A stretch of 64,000 nucleotides of DNA from positions 124,001 to 188,000 of the forward strand of contig NZ_CP029254.1 of assembly GCF_003122365.1 (NCBI RefSeq), read 5' to 3'. The first letter of the stretch is position 1, and every line of letters starts with the position of its first letter. The notes under the pieces were generated by a model that had not been told where the DNA came from, ran no database searches, and saw nothing but the letters and a program-made list of their open reading frames with translations. The translations under genes and the position numbers were made by a program. The DNA comes from Streptomyces spongiicola. Its GTDB lineage: Bacteria > Actinomycetota > Actinomycetes > Streptomycetales > Streptomycetaceae. Of this stretch, positions 44,203-52,094 are shown in pieces.

Positions 44203-44808
44203 TCATCCCACCGAGTCGAGGAGTCGGGCGGTGTGCATCCGCCCGGCGTACTCCACCAGCCGGACCAGCACCTCCTTCCCCGAGTCGCGGTCGCGAGCGT
44301 CGCACAGCACGACCGGGGTACCCCGGTCGAGGTCCAGCGCGCGGGAGACCTCGTGCGCGCCGTAGGTCCGCGCCCCGGGGAAGCAGTTGACGGCGACGAC
44401 GAACGGAATGCGCCGGTGCTCGAAGTAGTCGACGGCGGGGAAACTGTCCTCCAGGCGCCGGGTGTCCGCGAGGACCACCGCGCCGAGCGCCCCCTGCGAC
44501 AGTTCGTCCCACAGGAACCAGAAGCGGTCCTGCCCCGGCGTCCCGAAGAGGTAGAGGGAGAGCCCCGAGCGGATCGTGATGCGGCCGAAGTCCATGGCGA
44601 CGGTGGTCGTCGCCTTCTGGTCGACTCCACCCGTGTCGTCGACGCCCTCGCCCGCCTCGCTGAGCCGTTCCTCCGTCCGCAGTGGCCGGATTTCGCTGAC
44701 CGCTCCGACAAGGGTCGTCTTGCCCACGCCGAATCCGCCGGCGACCAGTATCTTCAGTGCGAGAGCGGCGGCGTCTCCGCCGGTACCGCCAGAGAGCTCG
44801 GTGGCCAT
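44203..44808 (-). CDS. Ras-like small GTPase (CvnD-like), orphan
   Basis: 201 residues. P-loop GGFGVGKTTLVGAVSE (about 24-39), switch I DQKATTTVAMDFG, Walker B/G3 LFGTPGQDRFWF, and VNCF plus CDARD in place of canonical NKxD/SAK, as in conservon CvnD proteins. CvnD GTPases work with CvnA-C in a membrane-associated, G-protein-like complex. Here only a roadblock gene is nearby; a cvnABC set lacking D lies 6-10 kb to the right. Confidence 0.92.
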   Translation of the reverse strand: MATELSGGTGGDAAALALKILVAGGFGVGKTTLVGAVSEIRPLRTEERLSEAGEGVDDTGGVDQKATTTVAMDFGRITIRSGLSLYLFGTPGQDRFWFLWDELSQGALGAVVLADTRRLEDSFPAVDYFEHRRIPFVVAVNCFPGARTYGAHEVSRALDLDRGTPVVLCDARDRDSGKEVLVRLVEYAGRMHTARLLDSVG

Positions 44809-45204
44809 CGATCACTTCTCTCCGTGGGTGTGCGCCGACTCCTGGCAGGAAGCGAACCAGGTCAGGGACGCCCCGGCCGTCCGGGGCAGACCGGTCACGA
44901 GGTCGGACGCCAGCACATCTGTTCTGTGAACGTGAGCAGTATGGCAATCGGAGCCACAGGCGGGGCGCCTGGATCGCTTTTTGCGCAATGTGACTGCTCC
45001 GGACTGAATAGGTGTCCGGATCTATTCGCTTTCCTGTGCTTTCCATTGGCCGCGACACTTCGACGGGGGGAGGCTGGATACACGGACGCGTGAGCGAAGA
45101 CGATTCCCGGTGAGCGCCGGCACGGCGTTTGACCCCGCGCCGGCGGGGCACCCGGAGCGCCCAGTCCCTCGCATGCCCCGATTCCCCATGGGAGGCGATT
45201 CGCC
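44809..45204. promoter_or_regulatory. Divergent promoter region, lower GC
   Basis: Spacer between the leftward GTPase gene and the rightward NDH-2 gene. Positions 44925-45060 are clearly less GC-rich than their surroundings. They contain the palindrome TTGCGCAA (44981-44988) and two TCCGGA sites 11 bases apart (about 44999 and 45016). TTGCGC followed about 18 bases later by TGAATA is a weak promoter candidate for the rightward gene. Confidence 0.4.
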
Positions 45205-46716
45205 GTGCAGGCCGACGACATCCGGACCCCGCATCCGCAGGCCCCGCTCACCACCCCCCGGGAGCCGCGGTCACGGCCGCGTCGGTACGCCGTGACCAGG
45301 ATCGTCGTCGTGGGAGCCGGGTTCGCCGGCCACCGCACGGCACGGGCGCTCTCCCGGTCACTGGCCAGGGAGCGGGTCGAGATCGTGCTGCTGAACCCCA
45401 CCGACTACTTTCTGTACCTCCCGCTGCTGCCCCAGGTGGCCGCCGGGCTCCTGGAACCGCGACGGGTGACCGTCTCCCTCGCACACACCCTGCCCAGGGT
45501 GCGGCTCGTGCTGGGCGAGGCGACGCGGGTCGACCTCGCCGGGCACCGTGTGCACTACACGGACCCGGAGGGCGCAAGCCGGGAGCTGGCGTACGACCGG
45601 CTCGTACTCGCCGTCGGCAGTGTCAACAAGCTGCTCCCCGTCCCCGGGGTGAACGAGCACGCGCACGGCTTCCGCGGGCTTCCCGAAGCGCTGTACCTGC
45701 GCGACCACGTCGTCCGGCAGGTGGAGATGGCGGGTGCGGCACCGCACGCCGACGAGTGCGGGTCACGCTCCACCTTCGTCGTGGTCGGCGCCGGCTACAC
45801 CGGCACCGAGGTCGCCGCCCAGGGCAAGATCTTCACCGACGGGCTCCACGCCCAGATGTCCCGCCCGAAGGGCCCGTTCGGCCCGGCCTGGCACTCACCG
45901 GACACCCGGCCGCGCTGGCTGCTCCTCGACATCGCACCCCGTGTGCTGCCCGAACTCGACCGGCGGCTGTCCGAGACCGCCGACCGGGTGCTGCGCGCCC
46001 GGGGCGTGGAGGTGCGCACCGGTACCTCCATCAGGGAGGCGACGCCCGACGGGGTGCTGCTGGACGACGGCGAGTTCGTTCCGACCAGGACCCTGGTGTG
46101 GTGCGTGGGGGTGCGGCCGGATCCGCTCGTGGCCGACGTCGGGCTGCCCCTGGACCGCGGACGGCTGCGGGTGACCGCGGAACTCGATGTGCCGGGGCAT
46201 CCCGACGTGTTCGCCTGCGGGGACGCCGCCGCCGTACCCGACCTGACGCGCCCGCTGCCGGGGGACGGCGACGGCGCAGGGGCCGGGAACGGGGCAGGTG
46301 CACGGGCCGGGAACGGTGCGGGGCACGGCGCCCGCTATGAACTGACCCCGATGACCGCGCAGCACGCCACCCGGCAGGGCGATGTCGCGGCGAACAACGT
46401 CGCGGCGTCGCTCGGGTACGGCACCGCGCGCGTCTACCGCCACCACGACCTCGGCTTCGCCGTGGACCTGGGCGGTGTCCAGGCGGCGGCGAACCCGCTG
46501 GGCGTGCCGCTGTCCGGACTGCTCGCGGGTGCGGTCACCCGCGGCTACCACCTGGCGGCGATGCCCGGCAACCGGGTGCGGGTGGCGGCCGACTGGCTGC
46601 TGGACGCGGCGCTGCCGCGCCAGGCCGTGCAACTCGGCCTCGTCAGCCCGTGGTCGGTGCCGCTCGACACCTCGTCGCCCGAGGTGGCCCGGCTGCCGGG
46701 CCGACCCCGGCCGTGA
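45205..46716 (+). CDS. Type II NADH dehydrogenase / FAD-dependent oxidoreductase
   Basis: 503 residues. First Rossmann motif RIVVVGAGFAGHRTA (about 32-46), second VVVGAGYTGTEVAAQG (about 193), FAD-closing FACGDAAAVPD and a C-terminal amphipathic region that can dock on membrane (LGVPLSGLLAGAVTRGYHLAAMPGN). NDH-2 transfers electrons from NADH to quinone without pumping protons. GTG 45205 follows GGGAGGCG; GTG 45292 (VTRIVVVG) is a shorter alternative. A repeat-derived Gly/Ala/Asn insert (GAGAGNGAGARAGNGAGHG) interrupts the segment before the AQHATRQG motif. Confidence 0.9.
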   Translation: MQADDIRTPHPQAPLTTPREPRSRPRRYAVTRIVVVGAGFAGHRTARALSRSLARERVEIVLLNPTDYFLYLPLLPQVAAGLLEPRRVTVSLAHTLPRVRLVLGEATRVDLAGHRVHYTDPEGASRELAYDRLVLAVGSVNKLLPVPGVNEHAHGFRGLPEALYLRDHVVRQVEMAGAAPHADECGSRSTFVVVGAGYTGTEVAAQGKIFTDGLHAQMSRPKGPFGPAWHSPDTRPRWLLLDIAPRVLPELDRRLSETADRVLRARGVEVRTGTSIREATPDGVLLDDGEFVPTRTLVWCVGVRPDPLVADVGLPLDRGRLRVTAELDVPGHPDVFACGDAAAVPDLTRPLPGDGDGAGAGNGAGARAGNGAGHGARYELTPMTAQHATRQGDVAANNVAASLGYGTARVYRHHDLGFAVDLGGVQAAANPLGVPLSGLLAGAVTRGYHLAAMPGNRVRVAADWLLDAALPRQAVQLGLVSPWSVPLDTSSPEVARLPGRPRP

Positions 46717-46742
46717 CGGGACCCCGCCACGGTCCCGGCAGG

Positions 46743-46828
46743 GACCCGGCAGACCCGGCAGACCCGGCAGACCCGGCAGGGTCCCGGCAGACCCCGCAGA
46801 CCCGGCAGACCCGGCAGACCCGGCAGGG
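46743..46828 (+). repeat. 9-bp GACCCGGCA repeat upstream of transketolase
   Basis: Two blocks of three to four exact GACCCGGCA units separated by a GGGTCCCGGCAGACCCCGCA bridge. The array fills the middle of the 226-base gap between the oxidoreductase and transketolase genes. Confidence 0.9.
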
Positions 46829-46942
46829 TCCCGTAACGGACCCGCCAGAGACCCGCCAAACCCGCCAGGAACCCGCCGGGGGCTTTCACCGGCCACGGGA
46901 ACGACGGACGACCGGACACCGGACGACCAGGAACGGAGCGAC

Positions 46943-48787
46943 ATGCGCTACGAAGAACTGACCGAACTGGCCCGGCAGTTGCGGGTGGACTCGGTACGGG
47001 CGGCCGACGCGGCGGGTTCGGGCCATCCGACGTCGTCGATGTCCGCGGCCGACCTCACCGCCGTACTCCTCGCCCACCACCTGCGCTACGACTTCTCCGA
47101 CCCGGGGAACCCGGCCAACGACCGGCTGGTCTTCTCCAAGGGCCATGCCTCGCCGCTGCTGTACTCGCTCTACAAGGCGGCGGGTGCCATCGACGACGAG
47201 GAGCTGCTGACGTTCCGCAAGCGCGACAGCCGTCTGGAGGGCCACCCGACGCCGCTGCTGCCCTGGGTGGACGTCGCCACGGGCTCGCTCGGCCAGGGCC
47301 TGCCCGTCGGGGTGGGGATGGCCCTGGCCGGCAGGTACCTCGACCGTGTCCCCTACCGGATCTGGGTCCTCTCCGGGGACAGCGAGATGGCGGAGGGGTC
47401 CGTCTGGGAGGCCGTCGAGCACGCCGCGTTCGAGCAGTTGGGCAATCTGAAGCTGATCATCGACGTCAACCGGCTCGGGCAGCGCGGGCCGACCCGCCAC
47501 CAGCACGACCTCGGTGCCTACGCCCGGCGGCTCCGGGCGTTCGGCTGGCACACCGTGGAGGTCGACGGCCATGACGTCGAGGCCGTCGACAAGGCCCTCG
47601 GCGAGGCGGTGCGGGTGGAAGGGCGGCCGACCGCCGTCATCGCGGCCACCCGCAAGGGGCGCGGCGTCGCCGCCGTGGAGGACCGGGAGGGCAGGCACGG
47701 CAAGCCGCTGCCCGACGCGGAGGCGGCCATCGAGGAACTGGGCGGACCGCGGTTCGTGCGGGTCGAGGTCGAGGCGCCCCCGGCGGCGCGCGTCCGGCGC
47801 GTCCGGGACCTGGCGCCGCTGGCGCTCCCCCGGTTCGAGCCCGGCACCCGGGAGGCGACCAGGACGGCGTACGGGCACGCCCTGGCCGCGCTGGGCTCGG
47901 CACGGGGCGACGTGGTCGCGCTCGACGCCGAGGTCGGCGACTCCACGCGCACGGAGTACTTCAAGGAGGAGCACCCGGACCGTTACCTGGAGTTCTACAT
48001 CGCCGAGCAGCAACTGGTGGCCGCGGCGGTCGGCCTGCAGGCGCGCGGCTGGGTGCCGTACGCGTCGACCTTCGCCGCGTTCCTCACCCGGGCCCACGAC
48101 TTCATCCGCATGGCCGCGGTGAGCCGGGCGGACATCAACCTCGTCGGATCGCACGCCGGCGTGGCGATCGGGGAGGACGGCCCCTCGCAGATGGGCCTCG
48201 AGGACCTGGCGATGCTGCGGTCCGTCCACGGGTCGACGGTGCTCTACCCGTGCGACGCCAACCAGACGGCGCGGCTGGTGGCGGCGATGGCGGAGCTGGA
48301 CGGCGTCCGCTATCTGCGGACCAGCCGCGGCGAGACACCCGTCGTCTACGGTCCGGACGAGGATTTCCCGGTCGGCGGCAGCAAGGTGCTGCGCGGCGGC
48401 GACGGCGACAGGGCGGCGATCGTCGCCGCGGGGGTGACGGTCCACGAGGCCCTGCGCGCCGCGGACGCCCTCGCCGCGGACGGGATCCCGGTCCGGGTCG
48501 TCGACCTGTACTCGGTCAAGCCCGTGGACGTGGAGACCCTCGACGACGCCGCCCGGGAGACGGGGTGCATCCTCACGGTGGAGGACCACCGCCCGGAGGG
48601 CGGCATCGGCGACGCCGTGGCGGAGGCGTTCTCGGACGGGCGCCCCGCACCCAGGCTCGCGCGGCTCGCCGTAGGCGGTATGCCGGCCTCCGCCACACCG
48701 GACGAGCAGCTGCACGCCGCCGGGATCGACGCGGAGTCGATCGCCGCGGCCGTGAAGCTGCTCGTGGGGAGGGGCGTCGCCCCCTGA
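46943..48787 (+). CDS. Transketolase, single-chain animal-type
   Basis: 614 residues, shorter than the usual bacterial TktA (about 660-700). N-terminal TPP domain: GHPTSS, FSKGHASPLLYS, GSLGQGL and the TPP/Mg motif GDSEMAEGSVWEA...VNRLGQ. The sequence VNRLGQRGPTRHQHD and FGWHTVEVDGHDVEAV resembles the vertebrate-type enzyme. The Pyr domain has EFYIAEQQLVAAAVGLQARG (the cofactor-activating Glu), then the C-terminal domain (SVKPVDVETL). Likely moves two-carbon ketol units in the pentose phosphate pathway; a housekeeping TktA probably exists elsewhere. Confidence 0.9.
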   Translation: MRYEELTELARQLRVDSVRAADAAGSGHPTSSMSAADLTAVLLAHHLRYDFSDPGNPANDRLVFSKGHASPLLYSLYKAAGAIDDEELLTFRKRDSRLEGHPTPLLPWVDVATGSLGQGLPVGVGMALAGRYLDRVPYRIWVLSGDSEMAEGSVWEAVEHAAFEQLGNLKLIIDVNRLGQRGPTRHQHDLGAYARRLRAFGWHTVEVDGHDVEAVDKALGEAVRVEGRPTAVIAATRKGRGVAAVEDREGRHGKPLPDAEAAIEELGGPRFVRVEVEAPPAARVRRVRDLAPLALPRFEPGTREATRTAYGHALAALGSARGDVVALDAEVGDSTRTEYFKEEHPDRYLEFYIAEQQLVAAAVGLQARGWVPYASTFAAFLTRAHDFIRMAAVSRADINLVGSHAGVAIGEDGPSQMGLEDLAMLRSVHGSTVLYPCDANQTARLVAAMAELDGVRYLRTSRGETPVVYGPDEDFPVGGSKVLRGGDGDRAAIVAAGVTVHEALRAADALAADGIPVRVVDLYSVKPVDVETLDDAARETGCILTVEDHRPEGGIGDAVAEAFSDGRPAPRLARLAVGGMPASATPDEQLHAAGIDAESIAAAVKLLVGRGVAP

Positions 48788-49444
48788 GCCGACCGGCCGC
48801 CGCAGCGGCCGCGCGCGGGCCGCGTCCGGCCGCACCTGTGCCCGCCCACCGCCGGTACGGGGTTACGGAGGCACGGGGTTACGGAGGCACGGGGTTACGG
48901 AGGCACGGGGTTACGGAGGCACGGGGTTACGGAGGTACGAGGGCGGCAGGCGGCAGGCGGCAGGCGGCAGGCGGCAGGCGGCAGGCGGCAGGCGACCGTG
49001 GCACCGGGACCGCGCGTGCCGGTCGCCGAACCCTGGAGGGCCACCGGCCGGAGTGGATCCCGTTCCCCTCCGACGGTGCGCGGCGCACGCACGGCCCCGA
49101 AGCCGGTGGCCGGATTGCGGCGCACCCGACGGCATGCCGGTGGCGGACCGCGGTGCACCCGACGGCGGCGGTGCCGGCCGGGTGCACCGGCCGACCTCCT
49201 CGGCCGGCCGGTGCGGAACCCGGCCCGGAACCGGTTGTCGTACCCCCGCGCTACGGTGCCGGACATGGTGGAGTTCGTACTGACGGCGGCCGCTCGGCTC
49301 GGTGCACGGGGCGAGGCGGCCGTACGGGCGCGCTCGACCGGAGCCGTCCGCACATCCGTGGGGGCTGACGGCGGGAGCCGGACGCTACTCCGCCCCGGCG
49401 GCCCCGCGGACGACGCCCGGCGGGTGACGGCGAGCGGCCCCGGG
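48788..49444. other. Non-coding gap with 16-bp and 7-bp tandem arrays
   Basis: Five exact 16-bp units ACGGGGTTACGGAGGC at 48857-48936, then seven CGGCAGG units at 48944-48992. A small hairpin (CGGCCGC-CGCA-GCGGCCG, 48794-48811) lies 7 bases after the transketolase stop and may terminate it. The remainder shows no gene and lies downstream of the leftward nucleoside hydrolase. Confidence 0.65.
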
Positions 49445-50530
49445 TCATCCCGGACCGCCCGTGGTGCGCGGAGCGCTCTCCGTGCGCGGGCCGCCCTGGG
49501 TGCGAGCGGCGCCCTCCGTGCTCGAACCGGGCTCCGTAGCCGAGGCGTCCTCCGGGCGCGGGGCGTTTCGACCCGCGCCCTCCGGGCCCGCCACCCGCCG
49601 TCCGAGCGTGTCGACGGCGGCGACGACCCGGTCCCAGAACCTCTCCTGGTCGAGGCCCACCGCCACGCGCGCGTTGACCGGCCGGTCGAGGTGCCGATGG
49701 AGGTCCACGACGGTCGCCCCGCGGGTGAACGCCCCTCGGAGTTCGACGGCGACGCTCGCCTCGGCACAGTCCACGATCGCCGGATCGACGACCCGGGCCA
49801 CCGCCACCGGATCGTGCAGGGGTGGCGCGGAGAATCCCCGCGAGCGCCGGTAGGTGCCGGCGAAGAACGTCATCAGCTCCGCGCATACGCGCCCGAGGTC
49901 CGTGTCGAGCCCCTCCAGCCGGGCGAGCACCTCGGGGGTGACCAGCGCCTGATGGGTGACGTTGAGCCCGCACATGGTCACGGGCAGCCCGCTGCGGAAG
50001 ACGATGTCGGCGGCCTCCGGGTCGACGAAGATGTTGAACTCGGCGGCGGGAGTGCGGTTGCCGCGCTCCGTCGAACCACCCATGAGCACGATCTCGCGGA
50101 TGTGCGCCGCCACGTCGGGGTAGCGGGTGAGCAGCAGGGCGATGTTGGTCAGCGGCGCGGTCGGCACCAGGGTCACGGGTTCCGGGTGCCGGGTGAGGAT
50201 CCGGTACATCAGGTCGACGGCGTGCTCGGGCACGGTATCGACGGTCGGTGCGCCGAAGCTCGGCCCGTCCAGGCCCGACTCGCCGTGGACGTCGTCCGCG
50301 ATCTGGAGTCGACCGAGGAGCGGACGGGCGCAGCCTGCGGCGACGGGCACGTCGGTGATACCCGCGACGGTGCAGACGCGACGGGCGTTGAGCGTTGTCT
50401 TCTCCAGTACCTGGTTGCCGGCGACGGTGGTGATCGCGAGCAGGTCGACGGCGGGATCCCCGGCGGCGAGCAGGATGGCGAGGGCGTCGTCGTGCCCGGG
50501 GTCGCAGTCGAGGATGATCGGTACGGACAC
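49445..50530 (-). CDS. Inosine-uridine-preferring nucleoside hydrolase family protein
   Basis: 361 residues. Ca-binding N-terminus IILDCDPGHDDALAI, LVPTAPLTNIALLL, MGGSTERGNRTPAAEFNIFVDPEAA and the catalytic-site His near LHDPVAVARVVDP identify the family, which hydrolyses ribonucleosides to base and ribose. The core ends near residue 315; the last 45 residues are a Glu/Pro/Gly/Thr tail without family match. GTG 50530 follows GAGGAGC. Confidence 0.92.
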   Translation of the reverse strand: MSVPIILDCDPGHDDALAILLAAGDPAVDLLAITTVAGNQVLEKTTLNARRVCTVAGITDVPVAAGCARPLLGRLQIADDVHGESGLDGPSFGAPTVDTVPEHAVDLMYRILTRHPEPVTLVPTAPLTNIALLLTRYPDVAAHIREIVLMGGSTERGNRTPAAEFNIFVDPEAADIVFRSGLPVTMCGLNVTHQALVTPEVLARLEGLDTDLGRVCAELMTFFAGTYRRSRGFSAPPLHDPVAVARVVDPAIVDCAEASVAVELRGAFTRGATVVDLHRHLDRPVNARVAVGLDQERFWDRVVAAVDTLGRRVAGPEGAGRNAPRPEDASATEPGSSTEGAARTQGGPRTESAPRTTGGPG

Positions 50531-51214
50531 GGTGCTCCTCGGCGTCGGTGTCGGCTCTTGGGGACGCGCGCCGTCGGTGGGGCGGCGTGGCCGCCAGGGC
50601 GGCCGGTACGGCGCGGATTCGGGGCGACGCGGACTTCGGACGGCGCGGACTCGGAGCGGCGCGGACTCGGAGCGGCGCGGACTCGGAGCGGCGCGGACTC
50701 GGAGCGGCGGCGTCGCCGTGGACAGGGAGCAGCGGGCGTTTCAGCGGGCAAGGGCCGGCGGGCCCCGGGCGGGGAAGCGACGCCACCAGTGTGCCCCGGA
50801 TCCCGCCGCGCGGTCCCCTGGCGCGCGGACCGCGGTTCGCGCGCCAGGGGACCGCGCGCCAGATGTTCCTTCGTCGTGCGGGGCGTCCCGCCCGCGCGCA
50901 CCAGGCGCTCCGTCCGCCGTCCGGGGTGTTCCGCACGTGCGTACCGGATGGTCCGCACGGCCGTACACGATGGCACGTACGGGCGCACGGCCCCGTACGA
51001 GCGCGGGCGCACAGACGCACGGGCGCACAGACGCACGGGGTGTTCCCTACGGGGTGTTCCGGGCCGTGCCGGACTCCCCCGGCGCGGACCGGGTCCCGGC
51101 TCAGCGCGGAGCCGGGCGCGCTCCGGGCTTCCCCGCCCCGGCTCGCCGGGCCCGGCGCCGCGGGTGAGCGGGGCCGCGCCGGACACGGCGGCCCGGTGGC
51201 CCGGCGGCCCGGGC
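50531..51214. other. Gap with 16-bp array, long palindrome and CGTACGGGCGCAC repeats
   Basis: Four 16-bp units CGGCGCGGACTCGGAG at 50641-50704, the 52-bp palindrome at 50807-50858 and repeats of ACAGACGCACGGGCGC around 51007-51040. No gene supported on either strand. Confidence 0.65.
50807..50858. repeat. 52-bp near-perfect palindrome
   Basis: Arms CGCGCGGTCCCCTGG... and ...CCAGGGGACCGCGCG are perfectly complementary over 20 bp. The 12-base centre (GGACCGCGGTTC) is itself palindromic with one mismatch, so 25 of 26 pairs match. It is 350 bases from the cvnC stop, so it is more than a simple terminator for that gene. Confidence 0.9.
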
Positions 51215-51628
51215 TCACAGGGCTCTGAGGCCGTCGATCACCTCCCGCAGGATCCTCTCGTCCGGTAGCTGCGCGGGCGGCACCGGCATGGAGACCGTGA
51301 CATGCCCGCCTTCCAGCAGATCGCCGACGAGCACCCGGACGACTCCCACCGGCAGATCGGCGTCCGCGGCGAGTTCGGCGACGGACTGGGCCTCGGTGCG
51401 GCAGAGTCGCAGCAGTGCCCGGTGCTCGGGACCGAGCAGGGACTCCGCCGCCCGGTCCGCCGCGTCGCCGACGGCGTCTACGAGCGCGATGAGGTCGAGG
51501 CGCGCGGAGTTCGGTCCGGGCCGGGTGCGGCCTCCGGTCATGGCGTACGGGCGGACCAGCGGACCCGCCTCGGCGTCGTACCAGCGGCTGCCCGGGAGGT
51601 CCGGGCGGCCGTCGGCGGCATCGTTCAT
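51215..51628 (-). CDS. cvnC: Conservon protein CvnC-like (DUF742)
   Basis: 137 residues with the DUF742 pattern: SRWYDAEAGPLVRPYAMTGGRTRP at the N-terminus and VAELAADADLPVGVVRVLVGDLLEGGHVTV, a winged-helix-like segment. Follows cvnB by 31 bases in the same direction. In known conservons a CvnD GTPase gene comes next; here the next gene is the nucleoside hydrolase. Confidence 0.92.
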   Translation of the reverse strand: MNDAADGRPDLPGSRWYDAEAGPLVRPYAMTGGRTRPGPNSARLDLIALVDAVGDAADRAAESLLGPEHRALLRLCRTEAQSVAELAADADLPVGVVRVLVGDLLEGGHVTVSMPVPPAQLPDERILREVIDGLRAL

Positions 51629-51659
51629 GTCGCTGGAGCCCTTCTCCGGTCAAGAGGCG

Positions 51660-52094
51660 TCAAAAGGCGGCGGACGGGGGCGTGGACGTGCGTGGCGGGC
51701 TGCCGAGGTGCTCGCCGACGCGCTTGACCAGCCGTGCCATCTCGTAGGCGATGAGCCCCACATCGGCGGTGACGGAGCAGAGGACGGCAAGGCAGGAGCC
51801 CTCGCCCGCGGCGGCGACGAAGAGGAAGCCGTCGTCCATCTCGACCATCGTCTGCCGGACCCCGCCGGTGCGGAAGTGGCGGCCGGCGCCCTTGGCGAGG
51901 CTGTGGAACCCGGAGGAGACGGCCGCGAGATGCTCCGCGTCCTCCCGGGTCAGTCCGCCGGACGCGCCGACGGCGAGGCCGTCGCCGGAGAGCACGACCG
52001 CGTGGCGGACCTCGCCCACCCTCAGTACCAGGTCGTCGAGCAGCCAGTCGAGTTCACCGGAGCGGTGATGGGAGGTCCTCTCGTGGTCGATCAT
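51660..52094 (-). CDS. cvnB: Conservon protein CvnB-like (roadblock/LC7)
   Basis: 144 residues, LC7 fold (LDWLLDDLVLRVGEVRHAVVLSGDG; REDAEHLAAVSSGFHSLAKG). The ATG overlaps the cvnA stop (ATGA), so it is coupled to the sensor gene. Confidence 0.93.
   Translation of the reverse strand: MIDHERTSHHRSGELDWLLDDLVLRVGEVRHAVVLSGDGLAVGASGGLTREDAEHLAAVSSGFHSLAKGAGRHFRTGGVRQTMVEMDDGFLFVAAAGEGSCLAVLCSVTADVGLIAYEMARLVKRVGEHLGSPPRTSTPPSAAF

Noticed and set aside
46886..48835. 649-codon minus-strand frame over the transketolase gene
   Set aside because: Mirror of the transketolase reading frame with no recognisable protein family.
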